Notes under the pieces: generated by a model
What the model was told of the DNA's origin: nothing
Seen by the model: the letters and a program-made list of their open reading frames with translations, nothing else
Databases searched by the model: none
Assembly (NCBI GenBank): GCA_963799455.1
Contig: CAWCXF010000007.1
Coordinates: forward strand, 186,001-250,000
Reading direction: 5' to 3'
From: CAWCXF01 sp963799455
Lineage (GTDB): Bacteria; Pseudomonadota; Alphaproteobacteria; Rhodobacterales; Rhodobacteraceae
Length of the DNA stretch: 64,000 bases
Made by a program: the position numbers and the translations under genes
Part shown: one piece after another, positions 8,779-17,171 of the stretch
Position numbering within the stretch: the stretch's first letter is position 1
How the letters are laid out: each line of letters starts with the position of its first letter

Positions 8779-10254
8779 TCAGGGAAGCAGATGGCGCGAC
8801 GAACGAAGAGGTCGACCCGTGCCGTCGTGGACGAATACACCCAAAGACTCGAGGGAGCTCCCGACGATGGGGGCATTGACGTACCCATCGAGGGAGCCAA
8901 AGGCCGTCGCCATCTCCGTCGCCCCGGCCGGCGCGCGCAATCGGAACTGATCGCCGGCCACCTCGATGGAGGACGCGGGTCCGAGCCATACTCCGGACGC
9001 ATCGAAGAACGAGAAGAGCGTCGCGGATTCGGGTCCAAGTTCGACGGCTCCGCGGCGGCTGAGGGAGACGATGAGTTCGTCGTCATCTCGCGCGACTTCG
9101 GTAACCTCAGGACCGAGCTGAACTGGTTGGCGAAGTCGCCAGCGTTCGATGGATTCGACGAGGCGGTCGACGACGACGTTCTTCCAGGTGTCGTCGAGAT
9201 GAACCGAGTCGGCCAAGGATGCGTCGTAGGTCTCCGCGAGGACACGAACGGACGGCATGTCTTCGGCGACCTGCGCTTGGGCGAGCCGAATGTCGTGAAC
9301 GGCATATTGTCGGCCGGCGCGCCCAGAAAGTCGACCGAGCCCCTGGATTCCCATCGGCGTATTCAGCATTCCTGTCTCGGCCCGTAATTGCTCGAATAGG
9401 TAGCGCAGTGCGCGACGGTACAACGCCGCCTCCATCGCTAAGGCGTCGGCACGATCCTCCACGGGGATCGACGTCAAACGGCCTGCGATGGCGCTCGCGT
9501 CGCGCTCTCCTTGAGCCCACAAGATCATCGTGACATCGCCATCGAGGACACGCGCGCGCACCCGATTGAGGGCCCTCGTTAGAAGTGGACCCGCCATGAG
9601 TTCGGCGGCGGAGTCGTCGACCCAGTAGGGGGCGTCTGGCTGGGCGTTCACGCGGCGTAGCGCCGTGCCGCCGACGGCGGCGTTAACGAAAGTCGACGTC
9701 GCCACGCCTTCAAGGGCGAGGACACCAGCTTCGAGGCGGTCCGCACTCGTTGGAGAGGGACCCCCGAAGTGACGGCCCATGTTCGACTGACCAGCGCCGA
9801 GGATCCAGACGTCACTCGGGCGCTCGACTTCGATGACGATTTGACAGCGCAACTCGCCGCTGGAGAGTTCCACCCAAAGGTCATCGGCAAGGGAGCCCAC
9901 CACGAGTGCGCCTTCCGCTTCGACGACGGTGTCTTCGAGGAGACGGAGGGTGGCGGAATCTCCTTCGACGGACCACCGGAGCGTCGTGCTGCCCCCGAAG
10001 GCGACGGTCGCCGGGTCGGCTGACAGAGTACACGTCGGTGCGTCCGGAACCGCGGCATCCGGTAGCGCGGCGTCGGCGCGCGCCGCATCGGGCTGCGGCC
10101 CCACGTCTCCGTGTACATCGAATTCCGCGTCGGACAGCATGCTTGTGTCGTTCACCGAGGAATCCGTGGATGCTGCAGCATCCGCAGCGATTGTATCGTC
10201 GCCACACGCAACGAGTGCGAGTGCGAGTGCGAGTGCGAAGGGCCAGCGTGTCAT
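8779..10254 (-). CDS. Sialate O-acetylesterase-like (SGNH/SASA) lipoprotein
   Basis: 491 residues. Signal of (Leu-Ala) repeats encoded by tandem GAGTGC hexamers and a lipobox (LVACGDD). An Asp/Ala-rich linker and an Ig-like segment (about 80-150) precede the esterase domain (about 155-400). The nucleophile block is GAGQSNMGR; the Asp/His block is ADSVHLDD. This is the layout of the carbohydrate acetylesterase family formerly called DUF303. A C-terminal beta-rich domain follows. It would remove acetyl groups from sugars outside the cell; substrate unknown. Start chosen at 10254 because the lipoprotein signal begins there. Confidence 0.85.
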   Translation of the reverse strand: MTRWPFALALALALVACGDDTIAADAAASTDSSVNDTSMLSDAEFDVHGDVGPQPDAARADAALPDAAVPDAPTCTLSADPATVAFGGSTTLRWSVEGDSATLRLLEDTVVEAEGALVVGSLADDLWVELSSGELRCQIVIEVERPSDVWILGAGQSNMGRHFGGPSPTSADRLEAGVLALEGVATSTFVNAAVGGTALRRVNAQPDAPYWVDDSAAELMAGPLLTRALNRVRARVLDGDVTMILWAQGERDASAIAGRLTSIPVEDRADALAMEAALYRRALRYLFEQLRAETGMLNTPMGIQGLGRLSGRAGRQYAVHDIRLAQAQVAEDMPSVRVLAETYDASLADSVHLDDTWKNVVVDRLVESIERWRLRQPVQLGPEVTEVARDDDELIVSLSRRGAVELGPESATLFSFFDASGVWLGPASSIEVAGDQFRLRAPAGATEMATAFGSLDGYVNAPIVGSSLESLGVFVHDGTGRPLRSSRHLLP

Positions 10255-10383
10255 GCCCGAGCGTCCCACAAAGAGCTCGCCCTGACAAAGACCGTGCTCG
10301 GTGTCATTGCGCAGAGCGCGGCGCGCATCCGAACTTGGACCTTCCAATTCTTCGATGGTGCGTCGTTGGCGAGAGCTCAACCT

Positions 10384-11799
10384 CTACGCAAAGAGCGAAT
10401 CGACCGTGCCTGTGATCTCCCCAAGCCGCGAAGACGACCCCACAGCTCGCATCGCGGAGTTGAGCACCTCCGTCGGATGCCGGTCGGCCCCTGACAAATC
10501 GACGTGTCCTTTGGGAGCGAGCCCTCCAGCCCGACCGCCCACGAGCATCATCATGTGGTCGCAGGAGTGGTTGGGGTCGCCACCGCCGTCGCCGGAGCGC
10601 TGATCGTCGCGCGTCAGACCTTTCCCGCCCTCCATCATGAACACCGCCGCGGCGTGGTCGAGGAGGCTACCCGCGCCGCCGTCGCTGGTGCCCTTGAGGC
10701 GTTCCAGGATTCGAGCGTAGCCGTCAACGAACCATTGATTGGCGTCATCGAGAACGTTCTGGTCGCGGCTTGAGTGCTGAACCTCCCCGTGGAGACCACC
10801 CACCGATTGCCAGATGGGATGACGCATACCCGGACCGGTAAACTCGCCCGTCGCCGCGAGGGTGATCGTGCGCGTCATATCGCAGGCGAAGGCAAGCTGA
10901 ACGAGTTCCGCGAAGAGATCCATGCGCGCGTCCTGATCCGGCACGGCGCCGAGGTCGGCCGGATCCGTCGACGGATGAATGGGGTCGACGCACGCGGAAC
11001 CCCTCGGTGCCGGCTCGATGGACAGGCGTCGCTCAAGCTCTCGGATCTGAGTGAGGTGCTCGTCGAGCGTACGACGGTCCGTCGCGCTCAGCTGGCGGTT
11101 GAGGGCGACGATTTGCTCCGACGCGTAGGAGAGGCTGCTGATTCGCAGGCGTCGGTCGAGGTCGAGGGCCGGGTCGGGGGTTGTGTCCATGGGCGTGAAG
11201 TCTTGAAAGAGCGTCCGGTACGCGTTCGCGGGTGAGCGTTCGGGGTTGACCTGTCGGTAGGCGCCCTCGCTTCCCTCGAAGACGATGCGGTGCAGCCCGC
11301 TTCCGCCGGGGTCGACCTGATAATAGAGTTTTCGAAATCGAAGATCCGCCGGCGCTTGTCGAGCGAGCACTTCGTCTACGGACGGCCCGAGAGGTCGCCA
11401 CGGGCCATCGTCGAAACCCGTGCGGAGTCCAGAGAGCATCGCCTTGTACGCATGTCCGTGGTAGTTCGCGTTGTACGCACCGGGCGCGTTTACCGGTGGA
11501 CAGAAGAGTCCCGACACGACGCTCACGTCTCCTTTAAGGCCTCGGTCCGCGAGGGGCTGAAGCACCTTTGTCGTCGTGTAGTCCGCGCCGGCGCCCGTGG
11601 GTACGGCCGCGTCGGTGCGCGACGCGCTACACACGAGGGATGTCGGTGAAAAGAAAAGTATATACCGACAGGGGAGCTCCGTTCCGTCGGCGTGCGCGGT
11701 GCCGTTCGCGTTGAGCATATACTCAAAGAGTGGAAGCCCGATAACGGTGCCGGCGGCTCCGCGAAGGAAGGCCCGACGACTGGTGCGAACTTGGCTCAT
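10384..11799 (-). CDS. DUF1552-domain Tat-exported protein
   Basis: 471 residues beginning with a twin-arginine signal (SRRAFLRGAAG) and matching the DUF1552 pattern throughout (YILFFSPTSL, NYHGHAYKAMLSG, HSSRDQNVL, CDHMMMLVGG). In myxobacteria and planctomycetes DUF1552 proteins are usually encoded beside a DUF1592 protein, as here; the start overlaps the upstream gene's stop by 4 bp (ATGA), so the two are translationally coupled. DUF1552 is related to the sulfatase-like DUF1501 group. Biochemical function not established. Confidence 0.9.
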   Translation of the reverse strand: MSQVRTSRRAFLRGAAGTVIGLPLFEYMLNANGTAHADGTELPCRYILFFSPTSLVCSASRTDAAVPTGAGADYTTTKVLQPLADRGLKGDVSVVSGLFCPPVNAPGAYNANYHGHAYKAMLSGLRTGFDDGPWRPLGPSVDEVLARQAPADLRFRKLYYQVDPGGSGLHRIVFEGSEGAYRQVNPERSPANAYRTLFQDFTPMDTTPDPALDLDRRLRISSLSYASEQIVALNRQLSATDRRTLDEHLTQIRELERRLSIEPAPRGSACVDPIHPSTDPADLGAVPDQDARMDLFAELVQLAFACDMTRTITLAATGEFTGPGMRHPIWQSVGGLHGEVQHSSRDQNVLDDANQWFVDGYARILERLKGTSDGGAGSLLDHAAAVFMMEGGKGLTRDDQRSGDGGGDPNHSCDHMMMLVGGRAGGLAPKGHVDLSGADRHPTEVLNSAMRAVGSSSRLGEITGTVDSLFA

Positions 11800-13433
11800 G
11801 GTGATTCCTCGACGCGGTAACGGAACGTTGGATCCAGGGCAACGCTCCTGAGGAGCGCGCGAAAGTCTTCGCCGGATTCGACGAACTCTTCATGCAGCCG
11901 CTGCACAAGGGCTTGGTCGGCGTGCTGAAGTCCCCGACGAAACGCAAAGCGAACGACCTGTTCGGTTCCGCATTCCGTCAGGTCACCCGAGGCGGCGATG
12001 GCTTCGACGAACCCACGTGGACCGAAGAAGTCGGCGCCCGCGGCGCGGCCCGTTCCGGCGATGGAACACTCGGGGTTCAATCGCTCTTCTGTTCGGTATC
12101 GTCCTTCTCCGTCGAAGCGTTCGAAGCCAAACCCAATCGGGTCCATGATCGAATGACAACCGCGACAGGTGGGGCTCGCGCGGTGCGCGGCGTAGCCGTC
12201 GGCCTTGCACTCTCCTTCGGCGACCTCGACGCCATCGTCGATGTCGACGTTCGCCGGTGGCGGCGGCACCGGTGAGCACAAAAAGCGCGCGGCGATGACC
12301 GCTCCGCGGCGGCTTGGAAGCGTTCCGGCTCCTTGGGTCGAACTCAAGGAAAGAAAACTCCCGTGACTGAGGATCCCGGCGCGTTCGGGGTTTGTATAAT
12401 CGGTCCAACCCTCGCCTTCCATGCCGTAGTGCGCGGCCAACTCGGGGCTCAAGAACGTGGTTTGGCTTGTGAAAAGCGTGCTCCAGGCGACGCTCCCTTC
12501 GAGGACACGGTCGAGGAGCGCGTCGCTCTCTTCAAGCATGGCACGGCGAATCTCTGGGTCGGACACGAGCAACTCCTCGTATCCAATCCACATCGTGTGG
12601 AGGTTTCGAACTTGGGTTGTGGTTCGAGAGTCCGCGGCCGCCTCGTCGACGAGCGCCGCGAACTCTTCTTCGTCAAACAGCGGTCCCACGGCGCGCGCCA
12701 GCATCGCGTCCGTGGGCGGCGCTCCCCAAAACAGATACGACAAGCGTGAGAGCATTTCGTAGTTGTTGAGTGCCCGAAGTCCATCTCCATCCGGCGCCCC
12801 TCCGAGGTCGACGCGGTACAGAAAGTCGACGCTCATGACCAAGCTTTGAATCACCGAGCGCGCCTTCAAGGGAAAGTCGTCAAACGCCGTGGCGGCATCC
12901 AGTAAGCGCGCGGTTTCGTCGCTCCTCAGAGGCCGGCGAAAAAGACGCAGCCCCACGCGTCTGGTCAGCGTCTCAAGGCATGCGTCGTCATTGGAGTCGC
13001 AGCCGGCGAGGCGCTCAAGCTTGGCAGGATCCGCCGCGACTTCGCGCGCGACTTCGAAGGCGAGGGCCTCCGACGCCTCGACGAAGACCCCACCAGGGAC
13101 GTACTCGCCCAGGGTTCCAATGAATGTGTCGAAGATCTCCTCGGAGCCCGAGGTCGCCGGATTGGTCGCTTGCGTCGGGTCCGCAGGTAGAATTCGGTCA
13201 GCGACGCCAGAGATCCCAAACACACTGACGATGCTGGCTTCGATTTCCCGGCGGCTGAGACGAGGAATCGCCGTGGCCGGGGCTTGGTCCCCAGGCGCGG
13301 CGAGGCCGGACCGCGTGGGAGGTACGAGGTTATCGCTGGGCGGGGCGCCTCCGATTTTACCCGTGCAGCCCGTGAATCCGAAGGCCGCGAGGCCTAACGC
13401 GAACAGATGGGAAAGCCGCTTGTCGTTGCGCAT
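11796..13433 (-). CDS. DUF1592/DUF1588 lipoprotein with a CxxCH site
   Basis: 545 residues. Lipobox FTGC near residue 22. The order of blocks fits the DUF1587-1592-1588-1585 family: an N-terminal block with RLSRREIEAS, the central DUF1592 region (NNYEMLSRLSYLFWG), a DUF1588 block with CRGCHSIMDPIGFGFE, and a DUF1585 tail. The CxxCH could bind one c-type haem. These proteins are abundant in bacteria degrading complex polymers and are often linked to a cytochrome domain; an electron-transfer role coupled to the DUF1552 partner is inference. First gene of a two-gene operon (4-bp overlap). Confidence 0.9.
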   Translation of the reverse strand: MRNDKRLSHLFALGLAAFGFTGCTGKIGGAPPSDNLVPPTRSGLAAPGDQAPATAIPRLSRREIEASIVSVFGISGVADRILPADPTQATNPATSGSEEIFDTFIGTLGEYVPGGVFVEASEALAFEVAREVAADPAKLERLAGCDSNDDACLETLTRRVGLRLFRRPLRSDETARLLDAATAFDDFPLKARSVIQSLVMSVDFLYRVDLGGAPDGDGLRALNNYEMLSRLSYLFWGAPPTDAMLARAVGPLFDEEEFAALVDEAAADSRTTTQVRNLHTMWIGYEELLVSDPEIRRAMLEESDALLDRVLEGSVAWSTLFTSQTTFLSPELAAHYGMEGEGWTDYTNPERAGILSHGSFLSLSSTQGAGTLPSRRGAVIAARFLCSPVPPPPANVDIDDGVEVAEGECKADGYAAHRASPTCRGCHSIMDPIGFGFERFDGEGRYRTEERLNPECSIAGTGRAAGADFFGPRGFVEAIAASGDLTECGTEQVVRFAFRRGLQHADQALVQRLHEEFVESGEDFRALLRSVALDPTFRYRVEESP

Positions 13434-13591
13434 CCATCCAGCATGAGACCTGCGGAGGAAAGCGCGTAGAACATCAGCGGCGCGCGTCGGGGCTGGTGCA
13501 TATTCGAGCTGAGGGGACGAGCGAAGGCGGAGTGCTCCGGCCGCAACGCGGCCATCGGGAGTTATGAGATGGACTCTAGGCTCCGGGCTGG

Positions 13592-14416
13592 CTAATAGCG
13601 CTCAAAGAGCACCAAGACTTCGTCAGCCGTGAAGCTCCGCCGGTAGATCTGAAGTTCATCCACCAGGCCAAAGTACGGGATGTTCACCGTGCCGTTGTTT
13701 TCGTCGGCGCCGATGAGGAGATCCTGCCCGGAGTACGCGGAGCGTTGCTCTGCAGAAGCCACGAGCTCTCCGTTCGCGTACAAGTGTTTGACGACGCCGT
13801 CGTACGTGAGAACGAAGTACACCCATTCGTCCGCGGAGATCGTCGATCCGTCGATGGTTTCGAAGCCTTCGCTATCACCACTCAGATACCGCGGCGTAAA
13901 AGTTCCGGCCTCGGTTTCGATGAAGAAAAGCTGCCAGGTATTTGAGTCGCCAGCGCCGATGAGGAGGCTTGCGGCAGCGACTACTGGGCCCTGGCGGACG
14001 TTCACCCACAGAGCGACGCTAAACCCTTCCGAGATGGAAAATTCGTCGTCGCCGGCAACCCGTACGTAGCTTTCAAGTCCATCAAAAAGACACGCGAGCC
14101 CCTCGCGCCCTGCCGCGAGAGCGGGGCATCGGCCTCCAGGACATGTGCCCACGTGGCCGTGACCGCTGTCGTCCGGCAGCACCCCGTCGGCGATCGTTTC
14201 GCAAGAGTACGAAGCAACGAGGTCGTTCGGAGAGCCGGCGTCCGGCGTGTCGGGTGCATCAAAGCCGGTATCTCCGCCGCCGCGGACGCAGATGCGATCC
14301 GCGCTGCAGGTCCAGCCCTCGATGCAAGGGCAAGGGCGCTCTTCGAGTAAGTCCGAAGGACCGCAAGCTACGCAAAGCGTCCCAAAGAAAAGCAGACTGA
14401 GCAGAGCACGGGTCAC
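13592..14416 (-). CDS. LamG/concanavalin-like lectin-fold lipoprotein
   Basis: 274 residues from a GTG start at 14416: lipobox (GTLCVAC), a small Cys cluster (CPCIEGWTCSADRICV), an Asp/Ala linker and a LamG-type jelly-roll (about 90-274) with the usual YSCE/DDSGHGHVG opening and the WVYFVLTYDG core strand. Probably binds glycans or protein outside the cell. Starts further upstream are possible: ATG 14494 lies in native sequence, while the longest reading frame begins inside the adjacent IS (14533) and cannot be native. No convincing ribosome site supports any of these, so the 5' end is uncertain. Confidence 0.75.
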   Translation of the reverse strand: MTRALLSLLFFGTLCVACGPSDLLEERPCPCIEGWTCSADRICVRGGGDTGFDAPDTPDAGSPNDLVASYSCETIADGVLPDDSGHGHVGTCPGGRCPALAAGREGLACLFDGLESYVRVAGDDEFSISEGFSVALWVNVRQGPVVAAASLLIGAGDSNTWQLFFIETEAGTFTPRYLSGDSEGFETIDGSTISADEWVYFVLTYDGVVKHLYANGELVASAEQRSAYSGQDLLIGADENNGTVNIPYFGLVDELQIYRRSFTADEVLVLFERY

Positions 14417-14526
14417 AGGAGGGGCGAGCCTATCATGCAAGAGACTGGCATATTCAAGGTGGTAGCGACGCGAAAGGCGCGGCGGATCGGCCATGGACAG
14501 CCCAGGTTGTAGAATCACGCTCCTAG

Positions 14527-16357
14527 CCCTCAATCAAGCGAGGTTTTCGAAGGAGAGTAGGGATTAAGACTGGAAAGCCAGGTGTTGGGAAGTTGCACCA
14601 AACCCATCACCAAAGGCTTTCCAGATGAAACGAAGAGTACGCCGTTTTCTACGACGTGGGCAACGTCGGGCAGAAGCTCGCCGCCACAAATCCACACGAC
14701 GAAAGGCCGCGGGACCCAATGAGTTGCGGTCGCGAGGCCAGTACACGGTGGCCGAGCGTGTCGAAGCGACGGCGTACGGCGGTGTGGCGTTAGCACAGCG
14801 GATAGCAGAGCGGTCGGGCATCTTGCGAGCGATCGGGTCCCGGGTGCACGTCCTTAAGCAGCGGCAGCCATACTCGGAAGCGGACCACGTGATGAACATG
14901 GCATTGAATGCGCTATGTGGCGGCGCGTCGCTCGAAGACATCAAGCACCGGCGGACGGACGCTGCATTTCTCGAAACACTCGGGACACTGGCGATCCCGG
15001 ACTCAACGACGGCCGGTGATTTCTGTCGGCGTTTCGCGGCGTCCGACGTGGAGGCGCTGCAGGACGCCATCAACGACGCACGGCTCAACATCTGGCGCGC
15101 TCAGGGTCCGAAGTTCGCAGAGAAGACAGCCATCCTCGATATCGACAGCACAATCGTGGAGACCACGGGCGAGTGCAAGGAAGGCATGGACCTGTCGTAC
15201 AAAGGTGTCTGGGGCTACCACCCACTACTCGTGACGTACGCAAACACGAACGAGCCACTGTTTATCGTCAATCGGCCCGGGGCTCGTCCTTCGGTGGAGG
15301 GCGCGCCGGCGCTGCTGGACAAGGCCATCCAGCTCTGTCGCGCGGCAGGGCACACCGAGATTCTCATGCGAGGTGACACCGCATTTTCGATGACTCGTTA
15401 CCTCGACGCCTGGCACGAAGACGGTGTGCATTTTGTGTTTGGTCTTCCGGCCAATCAGGGGATGAAGTCCTTCGCCGACTCGATTGAAAACGAACTCTAT
15501 ACTCAGTTTGTGCGGGAAGCGGACGCTGCGTTCCAACAGCCCGAGACGCGGGCCCTGCAGACACGCGTCAAAGAACAGGTCGTGGAGGAGCGCGGATACA
15601 AGAACCTTCGATTGGTGCGCGAGGACATCACCGAGTTCGCGCACCAGCCTCAACGCGCAAGGCATGCGTTCCGCGTCGTGGCTCTTCGAAAAACCATTCT
15701 TGAGTATCGCGGTCAGCTCTGCTTAGGGAACGCCGACCGATACTTCTTCTACATCACCAACGACCCGTCACGAAGCGCCCAACAAATCGTGCGCGAGTCC
15801 AACATGCGGTGCGCCCAAGAGAAGCTCATCGGCGAACTCAAGAGCGGCGTTCGTGCTCTGCGCGCTCCGCTCAACACCCTCCTTAGCAACCATGTCTTCA
15901 TGGTCGCAACATCACTCGCCTGGAGTCTCAAAACCTGGCTCGCCTTGACCACACCTGTCGCTTCACGGTGGCGCTCGACGCACACCGCAGAACGGAACCG
16001 CCTTCTTCGTATGAGCTTCCGCTCCTTCGTTCAGGAGCTCATGCTCCTACCCCTTCAAGTTGCGCACTCGGGACGCCGGCTCATTCTTCGCGTCTTATGT
16101 TGGCGACCGAGCCTCGCGACTTTCTTCCGGCTCGCAGAGGCCATCGGCTTCGCCTGATTCAGGCCTGGCGGCCGCACTTCGGCTCCCGCTCGGCCTAAAA
16201 TGACCACAAAGCATCAAAGCCTTGAAAGGCGCTCCCTTGTCGATCCATCAGCTTCACGACTTTTCCGCCTGGCTACCGCCAGCGCGGGGAGGTGCGCCTT
16301 TTCGCCCTCCGCTCAATCGTCGGCGGATGCTCCGCTCGCACGTCGCTTGATTGAGGA
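14527..16357 (+). mobile_element. IS1380-family insertion sequence, about 1.83 kb
   Basis: Contains one intact transposase gene. Perfect 14-bp terminal inverted repeats: CCTCAATCAAGCGA at 14528-14541 and its reverse complement at 16343-16356. Flanks CTAG (14523-14526) and CTAA (16358-16361) look like a 4-bp target duplication with one later change, assuming one extra base at each tip. About 185 bp of non-coding DNA lies between the transposase stop and the right repeat. IS1380 elements typically have about 15-bp ends and 4-5 bp duplications. The intact gene and ends suggest a recent, possibly active insertion. Confidence 0.85.
14625..16157 (+). CDS. IS1380-family DDE transposase
   Basis: 510 residues, full length for the family. 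Catalytic-core signatures: DIDSTIVETTGECKEGMDLS with the first Asp (about 165-185), then GVWGYHPLLV, NRPGARPS, ILMRGDTAFS with the second Asp (about 245), and the C-terminal CAQEKLIGELKSGV block with the Glu. The basic N-terminus (KRRVRRFLRRGQRR) likely binds the inverted repeats. No frameshift or stop is seen. It reads towards the neighbouring minus-strand gene. Confidence 0.93.
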   Translation: MKRRVRRFLRRGQRRAEARRHKSTRRKAAGPNELRSRGQYTVAERVEATAYGGVALAQRIAERSGILRAIGSRVHVLKQRQPYSEADHVMNMALNALCGGASLEDIKHRRTDAAFLETLGTLAIPDSTTAGDFCRRFAASDVEALQDAINDARLNIWRAQGPKFAEKTAILDIDSTIVETTGECKEGMDLSYKGVWGYHPLLVTYANTNEPLFIVNRPGARPSVEGAPALLDKAIQLCRAAGHTEILMRGDTAFSMTRYLDAWHEDGVHFVFGLPANQGMKSFADSIENELYTQFVREADAAFQQPETRALQTRVKEQVVEERGYKNLRLVREDITEFAHQPQRARHAFRVVALRKTILEYRGQLCLGNADRYFFYITNDPSRSAQQIVRESNMRCAQEKLIGELKSGVRALRAPLNTLLSNHVFMVATSLAWSLKTWLALTTPVASRWRSTHTAERNRLLRMSFRSFVQELMLLPLQVAHSGRRLILRVLCWRPSLATFFRLAEAIGFA

Positions 16358-17084
16358 CTAATTGGCCTCGCACTGAGGCGCCGCCCGGGAAAACTTCCAC
16401 GCTCACCGACTGAGGCTCGCGACGTGAGAGCAGTCGCCACAGAACGCCGGTCAAGACGAGCGCTCCTCCAACGCTATATAGAACATTGGCGGCGATGGCG
16501 AAGCTTCGTGCGTCTGACGCGGGTTGAACCGCGGCTTGTTGACTGGGAGCGCTGCGGGCTTGACGGGCCGCGCTTCTCGACACGAGAGTGAGGGGAACAC
16601 CCACGGCGGCGAGTGCGACGCCACCACCCGAAAGAATCCAAGGGCCCGTACTCCTCCGTGCCGCTGGCGCAGCGGGCGCCTCGATCGCGTCAGGCTCCGC
16701 CGCGTTGTTTTCTCCCGGCGGCTCTACGATGCTCGGTGTCACCCGCTCGTCGAGTTCCACCACCAGGCGCTGAATTTCGACGCGACTTGGACTCTCCGGC
16801 GCGAGGACAAGGTAGCGTGCATAGGCGTCCCGCGCGTCTTGCCACCGCTCCAATCGAACGAGGGTACGAGCGAGGTTGAGCTGAAGCGCGGGCGTCTCAT
16901 GGAGCGAGATGGCCTCACGAAGCAGCGTCACGGCCGCGGCAAAGTTCCCGGACTCAAAGCGCAGTGCCGCTCGCTGGGCGAGAACGAGGGCTTGCTCCTC
17001 GCTTGTGCCCTGGGCCGTGGCCACGTTGAACGAGGTGGACCAGAGAGCGGCAGCGAGGGCCCAGCTTGCGACTCTAGCGGTCAT
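16254..17084 (-). CDS. TPR membrane protein, 3' end altered by IS insertion
   Basis: Exported protein: signal sequence, TPR-like helices (about 20-110: ALRFESGNFAAAVTLLREAI, then ALQLNLARTLVRLERWQDAR), Pro/Ala-rich linker, and two hydrophobic segments (about 150-170 and 200-225), a layout common beside myxobacterial Ser/Thr kinases. The reading frame now crosses the IS end at 16357, so the last roughly 35 residues are IS-derived. Joining the flanks restores Gln-Leu-Gly-Ala-stop at about 14515-14526, the probable native end. A GTG 27 bp upstream (17111) is an alternative start. The kinase gene ends 88 bp upstream on the same strand, so the two may be co-transcribed. Confidence 0.75.
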   Translation of the reverse strand: MTARVASWALAAALWSTSFNVATAQGTSEEQALVLAQRAALRFESGNFAAAVTLLREAISLHETPALQLNLARTLVRLERWQDARDAYARYLVLAPESPSRVEIQRLVVELDERVTPSIVEPPGENNAAEPDAIEAPAAPAARRSTGPWILSGGGVALAAVGVPLTLVSRSAARQARSAPSQQAAVQPASDARSFAIAANVLYSVGGALVLTGVLWRLLSRREPQSVSVEVFPGGASVRGQLVLNQATCERSIRRRLSGGRKGAPPRAGGSQAEKS

Positions 17085-17171
17085 CGACACGAACCCTAAC
17101 ACAAGCGTCACGGAGTAACCGGGTCCGTGGCGATGACGAGAAGGGAGAACCAGGACGCTCGCGAAGGGCTC

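Noticed and set aside
8160..9305. 381-codon minus-strand frame spanning the Cys-motif lipoprotein and the esterase end
   Set aside because: Crosses two well-supported genes and has Ser/Ala/Arg-biased composition.
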